Shown here: piece by piece, positions 39,358 through 48,043 of the stretch
Layout of the letters: every line of letters begins with the position of its first letter
Position numbering within the stretch: position 1 is the first letter of the stretch
NCBI GenBank assembly: GCA_041389725.1
Contig: JAWKRG010000008.1
Location: 401,441-465,440, forward strand
Source: Polyangiaceae bacterium
GTDB taxonomy: Bacteria > Myxococcota_A > Polyangia > Polyangiales > Polyangiaceae
Direction of reading: 5' to 3'
Length of the DNA: 64,000 nucleotides
Notes under the pieces: model-generated
Told to the model about the DNA's origin: nothing
The model's database searches: none
What the model saw: the letters and a program-made list of their open reading frames with translations, nothing else
Program-made: the position numbers and the translations under genes

Positions 39358-39478
39358 GCGCCGCGCGGATCCGTACCTTGGGCGACACAGAACGCCGCAC
39401 GAATGCTCGCCCCACGGTAGGCGCATCGGCCACGCTGCCCGGATTGTTCGCCGCGCCACACGAATGAACGCCGGCGCC

Positions 39479-40174
39479 TCAGGGATGCTGCCAGCTACCT
39501 GACAAGGTCAGGCAGCGTCCGCCCGGAACCGGCGTCGTCACGGTGTTCTTCACCGTGACTTCCACCAGTTTCACGTCCGTCAGCGTGCCCGCCGACGTTC
39601 CCACATAGCTCGTGTCGGCCGTAGCCACGGTCATGACGCCGCCGACGGGGTAGAACGCTGCGGGTGTGCCGCCGAGGTCTTCGTAGACTAGGATGCAGTG
39701 GGTGCAGGTGGAGTAGTTGTCGTCCGGGGGCTGGGACAGGTCAAAGGTCCCCGTGGATTGGGCGCCCGCGCCGCCATAGAATTCGATGTAGACGGCGTGC
39801 TCCAGTCCTGCCGCGAGTCCCGTGACGCCGAAGGCGAGGGACGAGCCTCCGGGCTCGGTATCCACCAGCTGAAAGGCGCCTATCCCGATCGACGTGCAGC
39901 TGCCGCCGTCGGTCATGGCGTCGGTGCCTGCGTCGCTGCTTCCGCCGTTGCCTGCACTTCCGCCGCTGCCTGCACTTCCGCCGCCGCCGCCGCCGGTGGC
40001 ACCAGTGCCACCCGTGGAGAACCCACCGGTCCCAAAGCCGCCGGTGGCCGCGCTGCCACCCGTCGCCGCGCCTCCGCCGTTCCCGCCGCTGCCACCCGGT
40101 GCAGCGTCGTCGCCTCCGCTGCAGCCCGCCATCACCATCAGCACGCCGCAGGCGGCCAAGACCGATCTCATCAT
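39479..40174 (-). CDS. Predicted lipoprotein with Gly/Thr/Ser linker
   Basis: 231 aa. Signal peptide ends with lipobox VMAGC; two adjacent ATGs are possible and the first is used. A Gly/Ala/Thr low-complexity linker (residues ~20-88) follows, then a beta-rich domain of about 130 aa (GAFQLVDTEPGGSSLAFGV, AVYIEFYGG, CTHCILVYEDL, GRCLTLSGSWQ). The CTHC pair may form a disulfide. The domain organisation is repeated in several lipoproteins in this window. No known family recognised. Confidence 0.8.
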   Translation of the reverse strand: MMRSVLAACGVLMVMAGCSGGDDAAPGGSGGNGGGAATGGSAATGGFGTGGFSTGGTGATGGGGGGSAGSGGSAGNGGSSDAGTDAMTDGGSCTSIGIGAFQLVDTEPGGSSLAFGVTGLAAGLEHAVYIEFYGGAGAQSTGTFDLSQPPDDNYSTCTHCILVYEDLGGTPAAFYPVGGVMTVATADTSYVGTSAGTLTDVKLVEVTVKNTVTTPVPGGRCLTLSGSWQHP

Positions 40175-40316
40175 GAGGCGCAGCCTAGTGCTGCCGCGCG
40201 CGAGGCCCAATCGGAAACCGCCCCAGGGGCAGCGGGTGCAGCGAGCGAGGGCAGGGGATGCCGTGTGTTGCTCAACGCCGCGCGTCGCGCCTCCGTGCGT
40301 CCCCGCCCTGGGAAGC

Positions 40317-41420
40317 TCAAAGGCCGCTGATCCAATCTGCCAGCGTCTTCATCGCTGCGGTATCGACCTGTTCCGTGCCAAGGGGTGGCATGCTGTCGAT
40401 GCTCCGCTTGTTCGCGCGGACGAACAGTTGGCTCGCCGCCGGATCACCGGCCACCACGAGCTTCGACGTGCCGTCCACGACGTGATTCGCCGGTGCGTCG
40501 ATGGCGGTCGTGTACACGGAGGACTCCTCGGGTGTGGTTGTCGTCGTCAGTAGCTTCAGGCGCAGCGCGCGCTTGCTGGCCAAAAAGTGCGTCGAGTTGT
40601 GGCAGTTGCCACAATTCGCGTGCAGGTAGCCGAGGGACGCTTCGACGATGCCATCTCCGGGCACTGGGAACTCCGCCGCAGGTGGGTTGCTCAGTCTACT
40701 TTCCGCAATCAAGGTCGACAGGAATCCACCGCCAGCTTCCATGCTGAGCTGGATCGCGCTGACACCGATCAACACGTCGCTCTCACCGTCGTGACAGCTG
40801 GAGCAGTCGGCACTGGAAGGCACGTCGTGGGTCGTGCCCTTGGCGTTTTGCACGCCGCTCGGCACGGCGTAGGCTTCCGTGAGCTCCGAGTTCCACAGGT
40901 ACGCCACTTCGATCCAGTTGCTCGGGCCTCGCTTCTCGAGATAGCGGGTTTCCACCAGCAAGCCATCCTTGCGAAATTCTTTCCACGCTCGTGTACCGAT
41001 CGGGAAAACCCAACCGTCCATGTTGCTGGTGTCGATCGACTCGCCAGGAGGAAGGTACAGGTAGCGCTGCTTCTTCGCCCCGTCGGACCAGAGCGGAAAG
41101 CGCACGTCGTAGGGCATGACGCTGGGACCCAAGGTCCGGCTGATGATGTCCAGGTAGAGCCCGGTCTGGCTCAACTTGTCGGGGCCCAAGAACGGGGGAC
41201 CGCCGCCGGCGTCGTTGACGCTGCCCCCCGTGCCCCCCGCGCCCCCCGCGCCGCCTGTCGCTGCATCGGAGGCGCCCGCTTCGAATGCGGCATCCACCAG
41301 CGCGCCACTGGGCTTTTCGACGGCGTCTCTTTCGCCGTCCCCACAGCCCGCGAGCAAAAGCAGCACCACGTAGCGTCTGAACACGGCGCCGAGCCTATCA
41401 CGGCTGCCTTGCCGAACCAT
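40317..41420 (-). CDS. Lipoprotein with two haem-binding CxxCH motifs
   Basis: 367 aa. Lipobox LLAGC follows an unusually long n-region (the ATG gives 17 residues before the hydrophobic core; a GTG inside is an alternative start). A Gly-rich linker precedes a domain with GLYLDIISRTL, FPLWSDGAKKQRYLYLPPG and two haem sites, CSSCH (206-210) and CGNCH (270-274), with Met candidates in SMPPLGTEQVD. This pattern occurs in the exported SO2930-like di-haem/repeat proteins of delta-proteobacteria and relatives. It probably sits at the outer membrane and takes part in electron transfer or metal handling; redox partners are not nearby. Confidence 0.85.
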   Translation of the reverse strand: MVRQGSRDRLGAVFRRYVVLLLLAGCGDGERDAVEKPSGALVDAAFEAGASDAATGGAGGAGGTGGSVNDAGGGPPFLGPDKLSQTGLYLDIISRTLGPSVMPYDVRFPLWSDGAKKQRYLYLPPGESIDTSNMDGWVFPIGTRAWKEFRKDGLLVETRYLEKRGPSNWIEVAYLWNSELTEAYAVPSGVQNAKGTTHDVPSSADCSSCHDGESDVLIGVSAIQLSMEAGGGFLSTLIAESRLSNPPAAEFPVPGDGIVEASLGYLHANCGNCHNSTHFLASKRALRLKLLTTTTTPEESSVYTTAIDAPANHVVDGTSKLVVAGDPAASQLFVRANKRSIDSMPPLGTEQVDTAAMKTLADWISGL

Positions 41421-41470
41421 TCGAGGCTGGGTCGTGCTATTGGGCTGCGCATCACCCCAGGACGGTTCGC

Positions 41471-42571
41471 ATGATCATCGGAGTTCCCAAGGAGATCAAA
41501 GCGCACGAATACCGCATCGCCCTGCTACCGGTCGGGGTAGAGGAGCTCCGACACCGCGGTCATCACGTGCTGGTAGAGGCAGGCGCGGGCGCTGGCAGCG
41601 GATTGACCGACGAGGCGTACGCTTCTCAGGGGGCAGAAATCGCCGCGTCGCGCGACGAGATCTGGCAGCGCGCCGACATGATCATCAAGGTGAAGGAGCC
41701 TCAAAGCGACGAGATCCCGCTGATGAAGGCGGAGCAGCTCGTGTTCACCTACTTCCACTTTGCTGCGAGTGAAGCCCTGACGCGAGGATGTTTGGCGTCC
41801 GGGGCCAGCTGCGTGGCCTACGAAACCTTGCGCGACGAAAGCGGGCGACTGCCGCTCCTGACTCCGATGAGCGAAGTCGCGGGACGCATGAGCATTCAAG
41901 AGGGGGCGAAGTACCTGGAGCGCCCGCAAGAAGGTCGAGGCATCCTGCTCGGAGGCGTGCCCGGCGTGGAACCGGCCCACATCTGCGTCCTGGGCGGTGG
42001 CGTGGTCGGTACGAACGCAGCCAAGGTCGCGGCGGGCTTTGGCGCCAGCGTCACCATCTTGGACGTCAACATGGAGCGGCTGCGCTACCTCGACGACATC
42101 ATGCCGAAGAACGTGACGACCTTGTTTTCGGACCGCCATACGATTCGCGAGCAGTTGACCAAAGCGGACTTGCTGATCGGAGCCATCTTGATCGAAGGGG
42201 CGCGGGCGCCACGACTCGTGGAGCGAGCCGATCTGGCATCCATGAAGCCAGGTGCCGTGATCGTCGACGTAGCGGTCGATCAGGGGGGCTGCGTGGAGAC
42301 GACCAAGCCCACGACTCACGGTGCGCCCACGTACATCGTTGACGACGTGGTGCACTACTGCGTCGCAAACATGCCGGGTGCCGTGGGGCGCACCAGTACC
42401 TACGCCCTATGCAACGTGACGCTGCCCTTCGCGCTGAAGCTGGCAAACGGTCTGAAGTCGGCGTGCGAGGCGGACCCGCGCATCGTCACTGCGGTCAATT
42501 TGCACCGAGGGCATGTGACCAATCGTGCCGTCGCGGAAACCTTCGCGCTCCCCCATCAGCAGCTATCTTGA
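41471..42571 (+). CDS. ald: Alanine dehydrogenase
   Basis: 366 aa, the usual length. Starts MIIGVPKEIK; catalytic Lys75 (IIKVKEP) and His96 (TYFHFAAS) are in place, and the Rossmann NAD-binding loop VLGGGVVGTNAA and the block YIVDDVVHYCVANMPG follow. Catalyses reversible deamination of L-alanine to pyruvate and ammonia with NAD. In myxobacteria the enzyme (AldA) is linked to development, but the context here gives no clue. ATG start; divergent from the haem lipoprotein, 50 bp apart. Confidence 0.96.
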   Translation: MIIGVPKEIKAHEYRIALLPVGVEELRHRGHHVLVEAGAGAGSGLTDEAYASQGAEIAASRDEIWQRADMIIKVKEPQSDEIPLMKAEQLVFTYFHFAASEALTRGCLASGASCVAYETLRDESGRLPLLTPMSEVAGRMSIQEGAKYLERPQEGRGILLGGVPGVEPAHICVLGGGVVGTNAAKVAAGFGASVTILDVNMERLRYLDDIMPKNVTTLFSDRHTIREQLTKADLLIGAILIEGARAPRLVERADLASMKPGAVIVDVAVDQGGCVETTKPTTHGAPTYIVDDVVHYCVANMPGAVGRTSTYALCNVTLPFALKLANGLKSACEADPRIVTAVNLHRGHVTNRAVAETFALPHQQLS

Positions 42572-42644
42572 TTCTCGTACCTCGTGGCTCGGTCCGTCAG
42601 CCCTTGGGCAGCCGAGTTGCGCCGTCCGCCCCCGCGCAGGCCCT

Positions 42645-43370
42645 TCAGCGCGTGTCGGCGTACCAGTGCGCGAGTCGCTCGGGGCTCACCCCCAGGCGGT
42701 AGAGCAATGGAAAGAGGTTGACCAGCACCGTGTCGCGCAGAGGGTGCGCCAAGAATCGACGTCCGCTGACCCGCACCTCCTGCGGCGCCGTGCGCACCCT
42801 CCCAAGGCGTCGCAACGCCAAAGACAGCTCGATGTCCTCCATCAAGGGCTGGTCCGGATAGCCGCCGCACGCCTCGAAGTCGTGCTTGCGCATGAACAGC
42901 GCTTGGTCGCCGTAGGGCACGGCGCTGTAGCGCGAGCGAAGATCTGCCAGGCGGAGCCAAAGGCGCGTGCGGCCACTCGCGTCGTCGACCGTACGGGTGC
43001 GAAACGCGCCGAGGGCTACCGCCGGATCGCCCAGAATGCGCCGCACCCAGCGCGCAGCGTCCCGCGGCAGTTGCGTGTCGGCGTGCAGGAACAGCAGCAG
43101 GGGGCCCTCCGCGACGCGCGCTCCCGCGTTCATCTGCCGCGCGCGACCGCGTTCTGCCCGCAGCAGCCGTACCGGAACTCGTTCGCCTTCGTCGAAAGAG
43201 CGGAGGATCTCCAGCGTGCCGTCCGAGCTGCCGCCGTCCACCACGATCACCTCGCGGACACCTGCCAAAGCGACCAGCTCCTGCAGGCGAGTGCGAATGC
43301 GCGCGGCCTCGTTCAGCACCGGCATCACCACCGAAACATCGCCCTGAGGGGGCTGCTGCGCTGGCGACAT
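42645..43370 (-). CDS. Family 2 glycosyltransferase (TIGR04283-like)
   Basis: 241 aa. GT-A fold signature SVVMPVLNEAARI, VIVVDGGSSDGT, RARQMNAGA, LFLHADTQLP (DxD-like region) and YGDQALFMRKHDF, with the C-terminal EDIELSLAL. TIGR04283-type enzymes often pair with TIGR04282 proteins in lipid/sugar modification, but that partner is not visible here. Follows the beta-CASP gene after 14 bp on the same strand, so co-transcription is likely. Cytoplasmic; substrate unknown. It converges on ald. Confidence 0.9.
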   Translation of the reverse strand: MSPAQQPPQGDVSVVMPVLNEAARIRTRLQELVALAGVREVIVVDGGSSDGTLEILRSFDEGERVPVRLLRAERGRARQMNAGARVAEGPLLLFLHADTQLPRDAARWVRRILGDPAVALGAFRTRTVDDASGRTRLWLRLADLRSRYSAVPYGDQALFMRKHDFEACGGYPDQPLMEDIELSLALRRLGRVRTAPQEVRVSGRRFLAHPLRDTVLVNLFPLLYRLGVSPERLAHWYADTR

Positions 43371-43384
43371 GACCCCGCTCGCGG

Positions 43385-44788
43385 TCAGATCGTGATGCGG
43401 TCCCCGGGGCCCGGCGCTGCCACGTCAGCAATGCCGCGGTCGCCCAGGAGCTTGCCGAGGATCTGTTGCGGCTTCGGGTCGCCGTGGACGAGAATTACTT
43501 TTTCCAGGGCGCCGCGGTCTCTCACGTCGCTGGCGTACTCGACGAGGTCCTTCTGATCTGCGTGAGCGGAAAACCCGTTCAACACCAGCACCTCGGCTTG
43601 TCGCGTGACCTCGACGCCGAAGATCCGCACGTCGCTGCGGCCCTCCACGAGGCGGCGGCCGAGGGTGTGGGGCGCCTGATAGCCGACGATCAGTACCGCG
43701 TTCTTCGGATCCGAAACCGTCACGCGCAGGTGGTGCAGCACCCGGCCTGCCTCGCACATGCCGCTGGCGCTGATGATGATGGCAGGTTCGTCCGACTCGC
43801 TCAGCGCCTTGGAGTCCTCCACGCTGGAGATGTAGCGTAGTTCATCGAACTCGAAGGGGGACTGGCGCGCATTCAGGATCTGCAGCGCCTCTTCGTCCAA
43901 ACATTCGGGATGGAGCTTGAAGACGTCGGTGATCTTCACCGTCAGCGGCGAGTCCACGTACACTCGAACCTTGGGCAGGCGCCCCGCTTCCTTCAGGCCC
44001 TTCAGGGCGTAGACGATCTCCTGGGCGCGCTCGAGGGCGAAGCTCGGGATCACGATGCGACCGCCGCGACCGATGACCCGACCCACGACGTCCGCCAGCT
44101 CGTCGTCCATTTGCTCGATGGGCTTGTGCAGGCGGTCGCCGTAGGTGCTCTCGGTGATGAGCACCGTGGCGTCGTCCGCCACTTCGGGATCGCGCAGGAT
44201 AGGCATGCGCCGCCGGCCCAGATCTCCCGTGAACACCAGTCGCTTGGTGCGGCCGTCTTCCTCGACGTCGAGCAGGGTGATGGCGCTGCCGAGGACGTGT
44301 CCCGCGTCTAGGAAGCTCACGAACACGCCGTTGGCGATGGGGATCGCGCGGTGATAGGGCATGGCCACGATGGCATCGAGCACCCCCAGCACGTCCCTCT
44401 CGTCGTAGAGCGGCTCGACGGGCTCCATGTCGCTCTTGCCGCGCTCGATCTGACGATTGATGAAGCGCGCGTCGGACTGCTGAATCATGGCTGCGTCCAT
44501 CAACATCGCGGCGCACAGGTCGCGAGTGGCGCTGGTCGCGTAGATCGGACCGCGGAAGCCGCGTCGCACCATGATGGGCAATGCGCCCGAGTGGTCGATG
44601 TGTGCATGGGAAAGCACGACGGCATCCACGCGCTTGGGGTCGAGCCCAAGGCTCTGGTTTTTCTCGATACTTTCCCGCCGTTTTCCCTGATACAGGCCGC
44701 AATCGAGCAAGACCGTGGCATGCTTGGTGCGGATCAGGTGCTTCGAGCCCGTGACCGTTTGTGCCGCACCGATGAACTCGATCTCCAT
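43385..44788 (-). CDS. Metallo-beta-lactamase / beta-CASP domain RNA exonuclease-like protein
   Basis: 467 aa. Starts MEIEFIGAAQTVTGSKHLI, typical of the YSH1/CPSF-like bacterial family. Zinc site HAHIDH (His61, His63, Asp65, His66), DAGHVLGSA, beta-CASP segment (RIVIPSFALERAQEI, YVDSPL, IIISASGMCEAGRV) and the RMMBL domain with HADQKDL. These proteins process RNA (ribonuclease, 5'-3' or 3'-end). ATG start overlaps the divergent lipoprotein ATG in a shared CATG; the longer open frame upstream is an artefact. GT2 gene follows on the same strand. Confidence 0.93.
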   Translation of the reverse strand: MEIEFIGAAQTVTGSKHLIRTKHATVLLDCGLYQGKRRESIEKNQSLGLDPKRVDAVVLSHAHIDHSGALPIMVRRGFRGPIYATSATRDLCAAMLMDAAMIQQSDARFINRQIERGKSDMEPVEPLYDERDVLGVLDAIVAMPYHRAIPIANGVFVSFLDAGHVLGSAITLLDVEEDGRTKRLVFTGDLGRRRMPILRDPEVADDATVLITESTYGDRLHKPIEQMDDELADVVGRVIGRGGRIVIPSFALERAQEIVYALKGLKEAGRLPKVRVYVDSPLTVKITDVFKLHPECLDEEALQILNARQSPFEFDELRYISSVEDSKALSESDEPAIIISASGMCEAGRVLHHLRVTVSDPKNAVLIVGYQAPHTLGRRLVEGRSDVRIFGVEVTRQAEVLVLNGFSAHADQKDLVEYASDVRDRGALEKVILVHGDPKPQQILGKLLGDRGIADVAAPGPGDRITI

Positions 44789-45941
44789 GGCCCGCCAGGC
44801 TAGCACGCAGCGCCGACGCCCTGGCGTCGATAAAGCGTCGCTTTTGCTGGTTCTGGTGGGCTGCGGCTGTGATCGCGCGACGGACAGCGCGTCGCCCAAG
44901 GCCTCGGCGGGGCCCTCGGCTCCCGCATCCTCGTCGGCCGCAACGCCTGCGCCTTCGACGGCAGCAGCGGCGCTGGCTCTGGCGCCAATCGAAAACGGTG
45001 TGGTCGTCGTCCGCGCCACGAGCCAGGGCCTGGAGCTTCGCCGCCACGACGCCGGAGGCAAACTGCTCGGCGGTGCGACGGTGATCCCGCGTCCCGAGCC
45101 CGTGCGCGACGTCGCTGCGGCGGCAGTAGGGCAGCGCCTGGGCGTGGCGTACGTCGAGGGAAAGGGCGCGACAGGAGAGGCTCGCGCGCTCATCGCCAGC
45201 ACGCGCGGTACCGGCGTCACCGCGGACTACGCCCTCGGGGCCACGTCACTGCCGCCTCGGCCCAGCGGTGGGCTGGTCACCCTGCGCGCAGAGGATGGTG
45301 AGTTGTTGGCCTTCCGCAGCGGAAAGCGCGAAGCCTGCGCGGACGATCCGGCGCTGCAGTGCACGCACTTCGAGGTCCAAGCGCTCGGCGACGAGCGTCC
45401 GGAACCCCGCCGCACTCCGCTGCTCGTGCCCATGACTTGCGCCCACGGCTTGGCGGCGTTTTCCGCGACCGAAGGGCAGTGGCTGTACGGCGTGTGCTCG
45501 GAAAAGAAGGGACGCCCCGAGACGACGTTGTTTCGCATCCAGTTTTCGCCCCGCTACGCTGCGGCGCAACCCGTGTTCCCGGGTTGCAGCCCGCGTGGTT
45601 CGGCAGTGGTCGACGGCGGTGTGGTCGTGGTGGCCGATTGTCCCGACGGCCCGCGCGCGGTGCGCAGCCAAGGAGCTACCTTGCCTCTGCTGGAAACGGA
45701 CTGGCGCAGCGCGGCGCTCGAGTGTGAGCGTGGCGCGCCGGCGCTGGTCGCGTTCGGGGCACGCACCCCGCTCTCGAAGATCGATGGCGACTTGTCCGCG
45801 CTGCTGCCGGACAAGTGGGCGGCAGACGGCGCGCGCGCGGTCTACACGGGAGTGGCGCTGCTGATCGCGCGCTCGACCACGGCCGCAGACGCCCTGGAGC
45901 GCTTCGAGTGCAGGGCCGGTCAGCTGGCGCGAGCGGAGTGA
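44787..45941 (+). CDS. Predicted lipoprotein, divergent to beta-CASP gene
   Basis: 384 aa. The N-terminus is a lipoprotein signal (SLLLVLVGC) after a basic n-region, then an Ala/Ser/Pro linker and a C-terminal domain of repeated Val-rich strands (VVVVRATSQGLELRRHDAGG, AAVGQRLGVAYVEG, GGVVVVADCPDGPRAV) reminiscent of a beta-propeller. Several disulfide-type Cys follow. Only the ATG shared with the neighbour gives this signal peptide; upstream alternatives would read into the beta-CASP gene. The two promoters must overlap each other's coding sequence. Function unknown. Confidence 0.76.
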   Translation: MARQASTQRRRPGVDKASLLLVLVGCGCDRATDSASPKASAGPSAPASSSAATPAPSTAAAALALAPIENGVVVVRATSQGLELRRHDAGGKLLGGATVIPRPEPVRDVAAAAVGQRLGVAYVEGKGATGEARALIASTRGTGVTADYALGATSLPPRPSGGLVTLRAEDGELLAFRSGKREACADDPALQCTHFEVQALGDERPEPRRTPLLVPMTCAHGLAAFSATEGQWLYGVCSEKKGRPETTLFRIQFSPRYAAAQPVFPGCSPRGSAVVDGGVVVVADCPDGPRAVRSQGATLPLLETDWRSAALECERGAPALVAFGARTPLSKIDGDLSALLPDKWAADGARAVYTGVALLIARSTTAADALERFECRAGQLARAE

Positions 45942-45963
45942 TACGGAGTGCGGCCGAACTCGG

Positions 45964-47526
45964 CTAGGTGCATTGCGGTTTGCCGCGGGGGATGGGCATG
46001 CCGCGGTGTATCGCGATCAAGAGGCGCTTCAACGCCGGCCCGTTGCCGACGATGACGAAGTCCCAGGCCCCGCGCTCCAGGTCGAAGCGGCTACCGATGC
46101 AGGCGCTGGAGCGAGAGGGGGTCAGGGCGCCGAGTACGGCGCCGAGGGTGGGGTCGAAAGGAACCAGCGCCCTGCGATGGCGCGCGACGTAGTCGGCACC
46201 GGCGACGAGGAAACGTGGAGCGTTCGACTCGCGCGTCGCTGCCATGAACGTCGCGACGTCGTCGCCTTGAATCAGGAATCGCTCGCGCGCTGCGAACAGC
46301 CCGGAGAAGAGCGCCGTGGTGGCGTCCCCACCGGACAACAAGCTGGCGACGCGCGTGTGATGCCGCACGATCACCGGAAAGAGTTCGCCGTGCCGCTGCG
46401 CCGCGACCTTCAGGTAGGGGCCCGCATACGCTCCAGGAATCGACGACATCTTCGCCAGATCCGCTTGCAGCGCGCGGGCGTAGCTGTCGATCGCGTAGGG
46501 GTAGTCCTCGCCAGGGGCGAAGTCGGCGACAGGCGTTCCGAGTTCGTCGCTCCACGGATTCACGCCCTGGCTGAAGAGATCTGCCAACGCCAAGCGAGTG
46601 GCCGCGTCGAAGAGGCGAGGCTGCCCGAGGTTCGGCAGCCCCAAGCTGCCCGGGATCCCTCGCGTGGCGCTGCGCCGTAGGTCCGGCGGCAACAGTGTCT
46701 CCATGAAGCCAGCTAGGGGAGGGATCGCTGCACGGAGCCAGCGCTCCGGTGGCGCTGCGCTGCTGCGAGGGTTGACGGGAAAGAGCAGGGCGGAGCCCGC
46801 GGGCACCGGTTGCCAGGGTCCCTCTGGGCTCGAGACCACGACTAGCGACAGGCCTTGCGCCAGCTTGTCGCGCACACCGTAGAAGTCGGCCATGCGCCCC
46901 AAGAAGAGCCTCAGTCGCGTGCCTTCGGCGGCCCCAGTCAGCTTGGCCACGGCCGTTTCGCGTCGATCTGCGTCGCCAGGAAGTCGTGCGATGCGAGGGC
47001 CGATTCGGGTGAACACCTCGCGCACCGTCGCGGTCTGCGCAGGCGCGAGGGATAGCTGCGCCAGAGCCGCCTCCAGATTCGCCGCGATCGCAAATGCGGC
47101 CGCGAAACGCTCGCGCGCGCTCAGTGTTGGAAGGGCATCGAGCATGGGCGCCGCTGCACTCGAGCCGCCCTTCGTGTCTGCGCCCAGCGTGCGCTGCAGC
47201 TCGGCGAAGCGCTCGAGGGCGCGCCGATCCATCGGCGCGAGGGGCCGCGCGGATTCGAGCGTTTGTTTCGCTGCGCCTCCATTGCTTGCCTGGTCGATCC
47301 AATAGAAGGTGTTGGCCAGAGGATTCGTGACGATGCTCAGCGCGAGGGGCGACGCCGATCGGGCGGGCTCAGCCGGCGCTGGGGAGGGCCGAAGCTGTTG
47401 CTTCGTGGCTGCGCCTGGCGGTGGCGTCGGCGTGGGAAAGGCAGGTTCTGGCGCGGGTCGTTGCGCGCCACACGCGACGACTGCGAGCACGGTCCAAAGG
47501 GAGAGGCGCTTCAGTCCGCGGTGCAT
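45964..47526 (-). CDS. Large predicted lipoprotein of unknown function
   Basis: 520 aa. Signal peptide with lipobox VVAC; Pro-rich linker, then a mostly helical domain (LSARERFAAAFAIAANLEAAL, AIDSYARALQADLAKMSSIP, LKVAAQRHGELFPVIVRHHTR). Two paired segments, EDYPYAID and VADFAPG, recur in a family of extracellular proteins (DUF3160-like?), but I cannot confirm this. The frame extends upstream through an array of ALRT(A)-like repeats, which belong to the opposite strand's GGVAD repeat gene and are excluded. It converges on the preceding lipoprotein gene with 22 bp between stops. Confidence 0.8.
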   Translation of the reverse strand: MHRGLKRLSLWTVLAVVACGAQRPAPEPAFPTPTPPPGAATKQQLRPSPAPAEPARSASPLALSIVTNPLANTFYWIDQASNGGAAKQTLESARPLAPMDRRALERFAELQRTLGADTKGGSSAAAPMLDALPTLSARERFAAAFAIAANLEAALAQLSLAPAQTATVREVFTRIGPRIARLPGDADRRETAVAKLTGAAEGTRLRLFLGRMADFYGVRDKLAQGLSLVVVSSPEGPWQPVPAGSALLFPVNPRSSAAPPERWLRAAIPPLAGFMETLLPPDLRRSATRGIPGSLGLPNLGQPRLFDAATRLALADLFSQGVNPWSDELGTPVADFAPGEDYPYAIDSYARALQADLAKMSSIPGAYAGPYLKVAAQRHGELFPVIVRHHTRVASLLSGGDATTALFSGLFAARERFLIQGDDVATFMAATRESNAPRFLVAGADYVARHRRALVPFDPTLGAVLGALTPSRSSACIGSRFDLERGAWDFVIVGNGPALKRLLIAIHRGMPIPRGKPQCT

Positions 47527-47569
47527 CGTGTTTCTGTCGTCGTCGGCACGGTGGCAGGCGAGGCGCTGG

Positions 47570-48001
47570 CTACCCGACGTCGCCATCCGCGATGGCGCCA
47601 TCCGCAACGCCGCCGTCCGCAACGCCGCCGTCCGCAACGCCGCCATCCGCAACGCCGCCGTCCGCAACGCCGCCGTCCAAGCTGCCGTCGTCCGCATCCG
47701 TGTCGGCATCTACGCTACCGTCGTTCGCATCCGTGTCGGCGTCCGCATCGGGCGGAGTAGTCGCAGCATCCGCCATCGGCGACACCCCAGCGCTCCCGCC
47801 GCTGTTGCCGCCGCTACCGGTGCTGGCACCGTTGCCTCCCGCGGTAGCGTCCAGGTCCGCGGCGAAGCCGCTGCTGCCGCCGCCTCCGGCTTTGTTGGCC
47901 TCAGCGCCGGGGACTTCGGGTTGAGGGTTCAGATCGCACGCGGCGAAACTCGCAACCACGAGTACGCACAACAGCCAGGACCGCCTCAACCGCGCTGACA
48001 T
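47570..48001 (-). CDS. Lipoprotein with tandem GGVAD repeats
   Basis: 143 aa. AAGGAAG lies six bases before the ATG, setting the start over an upstream Met. Lipobox FAAC, then an Asn/Gly/Ser linker, an Asp/Thr acidic part (PDADADTDANDGSVDADTDADD) and five to six tandem GGVAD units ending in IADGDVG. The whole mature protein seems intrinsically disordered, acidic and possibly calcium-binding in nature. Gene ends 43 bp before the start of the next lipoprotein gene. Confidence 0.76.
   Translation of the reverse strand: MSARLRRSWLLCVLVVASFAACDLNPQPEVPGAEANKAGGGGSSGFAADLDATAGGNGASTGSGGNSGGSAGVSPMADAATTPPDADADTDANDGSVDADTDADDGSLDGGVADGGVADGGVADGGVADGGVADGAIADGDVG
47594..47678. repeat. 15-bp in-frame tandem repeat (GGVAD codons)
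   Basis: About 5.6 copies of GCCGCCGTCCGCAAC, differing at one position (GTC or ATC). The unit length is a multiple of three, so copy-number change would only lengthen or shorten the lipoprotein tail. Confidence 0.87.
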
Positions 48002-48043
48002 CGCTCGCTTCCTTAGCATGGGCAGCGGAGCCGATCACGCGCG

